The position numbers and the translations under genes were made by a program. Positions 26,348 through 32,422 of a DNA stretch of 48,204 nt are shown one piece after another. How positions within the stretch are numbered: position 1 is the first letter of the stretch; each line of letters begins with the position of its first letter. A model generated the notes under the pieces. The model made no database searches and was not told the origin of the DNA. It saw only the letters and a program-made list of their open reading frames with translations. The DNA comes from Puniceispirillum sp965657105. GTDB taxonomy: Bacteria; Pseudomonadota; Alphaproteobacteria; Puniceispirillales; Puniceispirillaceae. The DNA lies in contig NZ_CBFHNB010000006.1 of the NCBI RefSeq assembly GCF_965657105.1, positions 1-48,204 on the forward strand, in the 5' to 3' direction.

Positions 26348-27454
26348 ATGACTTTCAAGCTATCTAAGACTCTTGGAGCAATTGCGGTTGGTGCAATGGC
26401 AATGTCTCCAGTAACAGGTATGGCTACTGTAGATTTTGGTAATGACGGCGAAGCTGTTGATTTGGTAATTGGCTATCAGCCATATTACACAGAATCATGG
26501 ACAGGCGTTGTCAATAACGGCATGGCATTCTGGAAGAATCACCTACCTGCTGGCTCAACCGCTGATTTCCAAGTTGGTCTTCAGGGTTCAGTTATCGTGA
26601 ATGCGATGGCTGGTGAGAAGCAGCATATTGGTTACATGGGTGACATGCCAGCGATTGCATCTACATTTAAAGTGATTCCTGAGCGTGGTGGTACAGACAT
26701 TCGTATTGTGGCAGCCCTTGGCACATCAATGCAGCAGTGTAACATCTTCCTAGTTCGTAACGACGCCCCTGAATTTGCTAATGGCAGAGACGCTGTTAAG
26801 TGGATGGATGGCAAAATCACATCTGCACCACATGGCGCTTGTACTGACCGTTTTGCCCAGCTTGCATTCGCTGAGTCTGGCATCAAGCCAAGCAAGTATC
26901 TGAACCAGAACATCGAAGTTATCACAACTAACTTCCGTGCTGGTAAGCTGGATGCGGCTGCTATCTGGGAGCCAACTGCAACAAAGATGGTTGAGAGCGG
27001 TATCGCACGTCGTGGCGCTTCAGGCATCGATTTTGGTGCACTTGATGGTGCCTTTATGGTTATGCTGAACGATTTGATCGAGCAGCGCCCTGATGTCGTT
27101 ACTGGTTGGTTGAACGCCGAGCTTGACGCGCAGATCTTCGTGGCTGATCCAGCTAACGCAGACGCTGTTGCAACAATGGCCGAAGCACAGACAGAGCAGA
27201 TTGACAAGTCAATCTTGAAAGCATCTCTGTATGACAGCCCAATCGCTGGTTCTAACAAGTTAACACTGGACTTCGTTATCAGTGATCGTGCTCGTAACCT
27301 GATGGCTGACGCTACAGCATTCTTGTACTCACTGAAGAAAAAGCCTGCTGCGACACCTACAATTCGCTCAGGCGGTGTTATGCCACAGTTCGCTGAAGAT
27401 GTTCTTCGCGCCCGCGGTATGACTTCACCAGTTGGTGTTATCAACGCAAAGTAA
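26348..27454 (+). CDS. ABC transporter periplasmic substrate-binding protein (NrtA/SsuA/TauA class, sulfonate-type)
   Basis: 368 residues: a Sec signal peptide over about the first 26 (KLSKTLGAIAVGAMAMSPVTGMA), then the type II periplasmic-binding fold of the nitrate/sulfonate/taurine group. Diagnostic places are VIGYQPYYTESW, GLQGSVIVNAMAGEKQHIGYMGDMPAI, and FRAGKLDAAAIWEPTATKM. It opens the plus-strand operon, with GGAGGAAAG before the ATG, and is followed by a strong terminator hairpin so that it can be made in excess over the membrane parts. Codons are dominated by GGT/GCT/CGT-type triplets unlike most neighbours, suggesting high expression. It would correspond to MsmE. The ligand is inferred to be a small sulfonate because of the divergent oxygenase and sulfite dehydrogenase. 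Confidence 0.88.
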   Translation: MTFKLSKTLGAIAVGAMAMSPVTGMATVDFGNDGEAVDLVIGYQPYYTESWTGVVNNGMAFWKNHLPAGSTADFQVGLQGSVIVNAMAGEKQHIGYMGDMPAIASTFKVIPERGGTDIRIVAALGTSMQQCNIFLVRNDAPEFANGRDAVKWMDGKITSAPHGACTDRFAQLAFAESGIKPSKYLNQNIEVITTNFRAGKLDAAAIWEPTATKMVESGIARRGASGIDFGALDGAFMVMLNDLIEQRPDVVTGWLNAELDAQIFVADPANADAVATMAEAQTEQIDKSILKASLYDSPIAGSNKLTLDFVISDRARNLMADATAFLYSLKKKPAATPTIRSGGVMPQFAEDVLRARGMTSPVGVINAK

Positions 27455-27478
27455 TTTGCTTGCAATATAACATAGACA

Positions 27479-27509
27479 CCCTGAGAATTAATTTTCTCAG
27501 GGTTTTTTT
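27479..27509 (+). terminator. Rho-independent terminator between the binding-protein gene and the permease gene
   Basis: CCCTGAGAA, loop TTAATT, TTCTCAGGG forms a 9-bp perfect stem followed by seven T residues, 25 bp after the binding-protein stop. It probably gives partial read-through into the transporter genes, a common way to make excess binding protein. Confidence 0.9.
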
Positions 27510-27684
27510 ATATAAGAGAATGTTTTTATTTGTTTTTTTACTGTTAAATTCAGCTTATTGATTGCGTCACTTAGTTATTAAAAATGATCTATTACTGAAA
27601 CGCTTTGATTGCGCGCGCAAAAGTGCGACATTTTGTTACTAGTCTAAGAAGAATTCAAAAATCTAATTCTGGGAGTTCACAAAG

Positions 27685-28572
27685 ATGGCCACACAACAAG
27701 TTGCGACAGGACGCCAACGGCGCACCGAAGCACCCAAGGGATTGGACATGGTCCAATATCGATTTGTAAAGGCGTTATCCACGCCAACACCATATCTAAC
27801 CGCAATAGGCGTAGGATTGTGGTTGTTTACCTACTGGATACTTTGTGAAGGGCTTGAAGTTTGGCGTTTTACCAAACTGCCTGGCCCAGTTGCCATTTCA
27901 AAGGACTGGTTCTCACCTGAGCCGTTCCAGGGCATCTCAATTTTTACCGCAGAATATTACGAACATATCTGGGTAAGTTGCCAGCGAATTGCCATTGCCT
28001 TTGGTATTGCGACAGGTGTTGGTGTGCCACTTGGCCTGTTCATGGGCTGGTCTAAAAAGATACGCGACTACGCTTTTCCCCTTCTGGAACTCTTCCGCCC
28101 TATTCCTATTCTGGCATGGGTGCCGCTATCGATCCTGCTTCTGCCGGGCTTTGAGGGGCCTGTAATTTTCCTTGCCACCTTGGCGTCTTTGTTCGTGACA
28201 ACATTGAATGCTATGCTTGGCGTGGACTCAATCGATGATGATTATTTCCGTGCTGCTGGCTGTCTTGGTTCAAGCAAATGGGACGTGTTCAAAAATGTCG
28301 TTGTGCCGGGCGCACTTCCTTACATCTTTACTGGATTACAGATATCAATCGGTGTGGCTTGGTTCTCGCTTGTTGCCGCTGAAATGGTCTCCGGTGATCT
28401 TGGTTTGGGCTATCTGATCGTTGATGCCTACATGAACAACGTTACCGTACCTATGGTGATCGGCATGATCACACTCGGCTTCATTGGATATGTAACATCA
28501 GTCATGGTGCGCATTCTGGGTGACAAGCTCATGGACTGGCAAGTTCGCGAACTAGCTCAACAGGATCGCTAA
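27685..28572 (+). CDS. ABC transporter permease 1 (SsuC/TauC/NrtB-like)
   Basis: 295-residue inner-membrane permease with about six hydrophobic helices. The cytoplasmic EAA-type loop that docks the ATPase reads DDDYFRAAGCLGSSKWDVFKNVVVPGALPYIFTG, shown here as the segment near 190-222. Typical upstream block: LLELFRPIPILAWVPLSILL. The N-terminus carries an extra basic stretch (ATGRQRRTEAPKGL type) before the first helix. GGGAG lies upstream of the ATG. It is paired with ATPase 1 (40-bp gap) and differs from permease 2 enough to suggest a heterodimeric channel. Confidence 0.9.
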   Translation: MATQQVATGRQRRTEAPKGLDMVQYRFVKALSTPTPYLTAIGVGLWLFTYWILCEGLEVWRFTKLPGPVAISKDWFSPEPFQGISIFTAEYYEHIWVSCQRIAIAFGIATGVGVPLGLFMGWSKKIRDYAFPLLELFRPIPILAWVPLSILLLPGFEGPVIFLATLASLFVTTLNAMLGVDSIDDDYFRAAGCLGSSKWDVFKNVVVPGALPYIFTGLQISIGVAWFSLVAAEMVSGDLGLGYLIVDAYMNNVTVPMVIGMITLGFIGYVTSVMVRILGDKLMDWQVRELAQQDR

Positions 28573-28612
28573 TAGCGCCTCATTACCGATTTAAAAAAGG
28601 GATTATAAGGTT

Positions 28613-29473
28613 ATGACAAAACAAAACGCTTCAAAAAACGGTGCGGCTGCTTCAAAAGGTGCCATCAGCATCCGTAATGTGACCAAAATCTATGACCCTG
28701 AAGGGGTGAATGTTAAGGCTGTTGATAATTGTTCAATGGAAATTGCCGGTGGCGAAATCTGTATGATTGTCGGCCCGTCTGGCTGTGGCAAATCGACTTT
28801 GCTGAACGCAATTGCTGGGTTCCACTCTATAACCGAAGGTCAGATCGACGTTGATGGTGAGATGCTATGTGGTCCAGGCCGTGAAAAAGCTGATCAGGGT
28901 GCTGATCGTATGGTTGTGTTCCAAAATGGAGCTTTGTTTCCATGGAAAACACTGGTCGAGAATGTCGCTTATGGTCCATTGGTTCAAGGTGCACTTAACA
29001 AAGTTCAGGCGATTGACAAGGCTGGCACGATGCTTGCCGAGGCTGGCCTTGGCGATGTGATCAATAAATATCCTGGCGAAGTATCTTCGGGCATGAGCCG
29101 TCGTGCCGAGATTGTGCGAGCGTTGATCAATGATCCAAAAGTTCTGCTTCTAGACGAGCCTTATCGCGCGATGGATGCATTGACCAAACAGATCATGCAC
29201 GAATCACTGCTTGAGACTTATGACAGAACAAAGGTTACAATCTTTTTCATCACGCATGATCTTGAGGAAGCCATTTTCCTTGGCGACAAAGCGCATGTGG
29301 TAACCACACGTCCATGTCAGCTCAAGAAAACTGTCGAAGTGAATATTCCGCGTCCACGTTCATTCGAGACGCAGTCATCCGAAGCTTTCCGAGCCTTGCT
29401 GAGCGAAGTGAATGAAGCGGTCCACGAAGAAGCAGTCAAGGCCTTTCAGGCTGGCGAACGCGAGATGGCTTAG
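28613..29473 (+). CDS. ABC transporter ATPase 1 with degenerate signature motif
   Basis: 286-residue NrtD/SsuB-type ATPase. Walker A GPSGCGKST, Q-loop Gln104, Walker B with Asp181-Glu182, and switch His215 (FFITHDLEEA) are all intact. The ABC signature is not: where LSGGM is expected it reads V157-S-S-G-M161. Partner ATPase 2 has an intact signature but a lost switch histidine. In an ABC dimer, each ATP site uses Walker/H-loop of one subunit and the signature of the other, so both defects would fall in one composite site and leave the other canonical. It lies between the two permease genes. Confidence 0.9.
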   Translation: MTKQNASKNGAAASKGAISIRNVTKIYDPEGVNVKAVDNCSMEIAGGEICMIVGPSGCGKSTLLNAIAGFHSITEGQIDVDGEMLCGPGREKADQGADRMVVFQNGALFPWKTLVENVAYGPLVQGALNKVQAIDKAGTMLAEAGLGDVINKYPGEVSSGMSRRAEIVRALINDPKVLLLDEPYRAMDALTKQIMHESLLETYDRTKVTIFFITHDLEEAIFLGDKAHVVTTRPCQLKKTVEVNIPRPRSFETQSSEAFRALLSEVNEAVHEEAVKAFQAGEREMA

Positions 29474-29499
29474 GCCACAGATCGGAAAGGTATTGAATT

Positions 29500-30333
29500 A
29501 TGGGAAATAGTACTGTGCAAAAACGTTCTAAATTTTCAAAAATAATGCGTAGCGTTGAGTTGAGACGCGCAATCATGGCTATCTTTGTGTTTTTGGTTGT
29601 GTGGCAGTTTGGCGCATTGATTGATGACTGGACAGGTTATGACATGCTGGGAATCGGGCTTGTCCCGCCACCAGTGGATGTTCTGATCACATGGGCTGAT
29701 GTTGTTCCTAATCTGGGCTATTGGCAAAGTTGGGTTGCTAGCTTCCAACGCGTTCTGGCTGGATTCCTTGTTGCCATGATTGTGGGTATTCCGTTTGGAC
29801 TACTGCTGGCAGTGAACAAGTATTTCCGGGGGATTTTCTTCCCACCATTTGAAATTCTTCGTCCAATTCCACCACTAGCTTGGGTGCCAGCTTCATTGAT
29901 TTTCTGGCCTACAAACGAAATGTCTATTGCGTTTGTGACCTTCCTAGGGGCGTTCTTTACCATCGTGATTAACGTTCTTGGTGGCGCGCGGGCAATCGAT
30001 GTAAGGTATCTACGTGCGGCGCAATCAATGGGCGCAAGCCAGTGGCATCTGTTCTATAGAATCATTCTGCCTGGCACATTGCCGTCAATCTTTACAGGTG
30101 CCGCCGTGGGTATGGGTATTACCTGGGAGGTGGTGCTGGCTGCCGAGATGATTTCAGGTGGTGGCACACAAGGTGGCGGTGGCCTCGGCTTCTTCATCTG
30201 GAGTTCATATATGGGTGGTTCACTTGAGCATATTGTTGTTGGCATGATTTCGATCGGAATCGCGGGCTATCTCTGTTCGAGCTCAATTCGTAAATTAGGG
30301 ATATTCTTCATGCCGTGGCGACGTCTGTTCTAG
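29500..30333 (+). CDS. ABC transporter permease 2 (SsuC/TauC/NrtB-like)
   Basis: 277-residue permease of the same family as permease 1, with about six transmembrane helices. EAA loop: DVRYLRAAQSMGASQWHLF, then PGTLPSIFTGAA. The conserved block ILRPIPPLAWVPASLIFW precedes it, as in permease 1. A glycine-rich GGGTQGGGGLGF stretch lies in the place of the usual GLG. GGAAAGG precedes the ATG; 26 bp separates it from ATPase 1. Presence of two different permeases and two different ATPases with a single binding protein points to a heteromeric transporter. The alternative of two independent transporters is less likely given one operon and one binding protein. Confidence 0.9.
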   Translation: MGNSTVQKRSKFSKIMRSVELRRAIMAIFVFLVVWQFGALIDDWTGYDMLGIGLVPPPVDVLITWADVVPNLGYWQSWVASFQRVLAGFLVAMIVGIPFGLLLAVNKYFRGIFFPPFEILRPIPPLAWVPASLIFWPTNEMSIAFVTFLGAFFTIVINVLGGARAIDVRYLRAAQSMGASQWHLFYRIILPGTLPSIFTGAAVGMGITWEVVLAAEMISGGGTQGGGGLGFFIWSSYMGGSLEHIVVGMISIGIAGYLCSSSIRKLGIFFMPWRRLF

Positions 30334-30388
30334 ACAGCGTTTGTAATATTAGGCAACAGAACAATTAAAGGTTACAGGGAGTATACCA

Positions 30389-31273
30389 ATGTTGACCAAT
30401 CGTAATTCCATCGCCCGCGCTGCTAGTGCTGGCGGTGCTACCAAAGCAAATAAATCGGCAAGTAAGCCAGAGGCAGGTAGCACGATCGAACTAACAAATG
30501 TATCAAAGGCTTCTGGTGAAGAATGGTTGTCAGATCAGATTCTTGATAATCTGAGCCTGTCGATTGCGCCAGGTGAAATGACTGTTATTGTGGGGCCGTC
30601 AGGTTGTGGAAAATCAACTCTGGTTAATTTGCTTGCCGGCTTTGAAGAGCCTGACTCAGGCAAGATCACAATTGATGGCGCTGAAATCACTGGCCCCGGC
30701 AAAGACCGGATGGTGGTGTTTCAAGAAACCGCGCTGATCCCATGGCAAACAACTTTTGAAAACGTTGTTTTTGGCCCCAAATTACGGGGTGATATGAAAA
30801 CAGCGGATCTTGAAAAAGAAGCCAAAAAGCTACTTGTCAAAGTTGGCCTTGGGGAATTCATGAGCAAATTCCCACTTCAGCTTTCTGGTGGTATGCAACG
30901 TCGGGCCGAACTGGCTCGGGCCCTTATCAACGAGCCTAAAGTGATGATCATGGATGAGCCATTCCGTGGCCTTGATGCAATGTCGCGAAGCCTAATGCAG
31001 GAGTTCTTCCTGCAGCTATTTGAAGAGAACCGTCGTACAAATGTGTTTGTTACATCGGAAATCGACGAAGCTATCTTCCTTGCTGACAATCTGATTGTTC
31101 TGACGAATAAGCCAACAAGGGTTGAAAAGATTATTGATATCAAACTTCCTCGTCCGCGGAATTACAGCATGTTGACCTCTGCCGAAGCGTTTGAATATAA
31201 GCGTGAAACAATGGCTATTCTGCATGAAGAAGCGATGAAGAGCTTTGCAAACACATCTAAGGGCGTAGCCTAA
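30389..31273 (+). CDS. ABC transporter ATPase 2 lacking the switch histidine
   Basis: 294-residue NrtD/SsuB-type ATPase. Walker A GPSGCGKST (69-77), Q-loop Gln112, signature LSGGM (165-169) and Walker B Asp189-Glu190 are intact. The H-loop, normally T-H-D, reads T222-S223-E224, so the switch histidine is a serine. Together with the VSSGM signature of ATPase 1 this predicts one consensus and one degenerate ATP site per heterodimer. A poly-Ala/Ser/Lys N-terminal extension of about 30 residues precedes the domain. GGGAG lies before the ATG. Last canonical transporter gene of the operon. Confidence 0.9.
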   Translation: MLTNRNSIARAASAGGATKANKSASKPEAGSTIELTNVSKASGEEWLSDQILDNLSLSIAPGEMTVIVGPSGCGKSTLVNLLAGFEEPDSGKITIDGAEITGPGKDRMVVFQETALIPWQTTFENVVFGPKLRGDMKTADLEKEAKKLLVKVGLGEFMSKFPLQLSGGMQRRAELARALINEPKVMIMDEPFRGLDAMSRSLMQEFFLQLFEENRRTNVFVTSEIDEAIFLADNLIVLTNKPTRVEKIIDIKLPRPRNYSMLTSAEAFEYKRETMAILHEEAMKSFANTSKGVA

Positions 31274-31282
31274 CGGCTACGC
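31263..31282 (+). other. Hairpin across the ATPase 2 stop codon
   Basis: GCGTAGCC, loop TAAC, GGCTACGC: an 8-bp perfect stem whose loop contains the stop codon. No T-run follows, so it is not a standard terminator; it may protect the upstream mRNA end or tune read-through to the small membrane protein gene. Confidence 0.5.
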
Positions 31283-31297
31283 TTCAGGGCAACGACC

Positions 31298-31597
31298 ATG
31301 CTGGATTTCTTGTTCCTTATTTCAGCTAAACCGGTCGTTGTCACCCTGGCCACAATTGGTGCCATTCTCGCAACATTCTCAGCTGCGATAGAAAAATTCT
31401 TTACTGGCAAAACTGTCGATAACGATATTGACAAAAAGCATATTCATCCTGCTGCCAAACCAGCCTTTGATAAAAATGTATCACCGCGTCCCAAGCCATC
31501 TTTTGAAAGTTGGCTTAACCGCTTGGGTTATGGCATTATGGGCGTTAGTGTTATTTTGTTTATTATTGCTGGGTTCATTGTCGATCTTCGCGGGTGA
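31298..31597 (+). CDS. Small two-helix membrane protein in the transporter operon
   Basis: 99 residues with two hydrophobic segments (about 3-30 and 76-95) flanking a basic, proline-containing soluble loop (KKHIHPAAKPAFDKNVSPRPKP). I do not recognise the family. It lies 24 bp after ATPase 2 and 42 bp before the next ABC gene, same strand, with a weak Shine-Dalgarno, so it is probably co-transcribed. It could be an accessory subunit of either ABC system. Function unknown. Confidence 0.65.
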   Translation: MLDFLFLISAKPVVVTLATIGAILATFSAAIEKFFTGKTVDNDIDKKHIHPAAKPAFDKNVSPRPKPSFESWLNRLGYGIMGVSVILFIIAGFIVDLRG

Positions 31598-31639
31598 ATA
31601 GGCTGACACGCAGGTATTAAGTAGCCAAGCAGGATCATC

Positions 31640-32422
31640 GTGTTAATAGACGCCCAAAACCTATCCAAATCCTATGCCTCAAAACCTGCTGCGCGGAATG
31701 TATCATTCAGCGCTAAGGCGGGCTCGATTATTGGTCTGCTGGGCAGTAATGGTGCTGGCAAATCAACCATCATGCGGATGCTTGTCGGCTCGCTAACACC
31801 CGACGCGGGGCAAGCCTTTATCAATGGCTATGACATTGTCACGCAGCGTCGGCAGGCACAACATCAGCTTGGTTATCTTCCAGAGTCAGCGCTTGGCTTT
31901 AATAATCTCAGCGTGCGGGAGTTTTTGACCTTTACCGCCGAATCACGTGGTTTTTCTGGACAACAGAAACGCACGTTGATCGATGATGTAGTCGCCCAGC
32001 TTGATCTTGGCGGTGTTCGGCATAAGCTTCTGGGAACACTGTCTAAAGGCTGGCGACAACGAAGCTGGCTTGGTCAAGCTTTGTTGCACAATCCGCCTGT
32101 ATTGATCCTTGACGAGCCAACAGACGGGCTTGATCCCAACCAGAAAGCGCAATTGCGCGAAAAGCTTAAATATCTTGGCCAGACCAAAACAATCCTGATG
32201 TCGACGCATATTCTGGAAGAAGCCGAGAATATGTGCGAGCGTCTTGTTGTTATGCGCGATAGCCAACTTGTTGCCGATGGACCAACAGCGCAATTTCTTG
32301 ATAAGAATGGACGACTTGAAAGCGCAATCCATGCGTTAACCGCCGCCAATACAGATGGTATAAACCCCAATAATATAAGTGTAGCCGAACCAGTCAAAGC
32401 CGATAATGGGGCTGGATCATGA
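31640..32422 (+). CDS. ABC transporter ATPase of the GldA / ABC-2 export type
   Basis: 260-residue ATPase of the drug/polysaccharide-export (ABC-2) class. Walker A GSNGAGKST at about 36-44, LGYLPE Q-loop area, the signature LSKGWRQR (an LSKG variant common in this class), Walker B LILDEPTDGLDP and switch STHILEEAE. The start is GTG with AGGA upstream. It overlaps the next gene by 4 bp (ATGA), which encodes an ABC-2 permease fused to a GldG-like domain, so the pair resembles GldA with GldFG. The C-terminal 30 residues are extra. Substrate unknown. Confidence 0.87.
   Translation: MLIDAQNLSKSYASKPAARNVSFSAKAGSIIGLLGSNGAGKSTIMRMLVGSLTPDAGQAFINGYDIVTQRRQAQHQLGYLPESALGFNNLSVREFLTFTAESRGFSGQQKRTLIDDVVAQLDLGGVRHKLLGTLSKGWRQRSWLGQALLHNPPVLILDEPTDGLDPNQKAQLREKLKYLGQTKTILMSTHILEEAENMCERLVVMRDSQLVADGPTAQFLDKNGRLESAIHALTAANTDGINPNNISVAEPVKADNGAGS

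Noticed and set aside
26632..27465. Minus-strand 277-aa open frame opposite the binding-protein gene
   Set aside because: It mirrors a strongly codon-biased gene with signal peptide and a clear family match; the antisense frame has no recognisable domain or ribosome-binding site.
26348..31273. Nitrate transporter (NrtABCD) for the ABC operon
   Set aside because: The family is shared, but there are no nitrate/nitrite reductase genes, and the divergent genes deal with sulfur. A nitrate ligand cannot be fully excluded from sequence.
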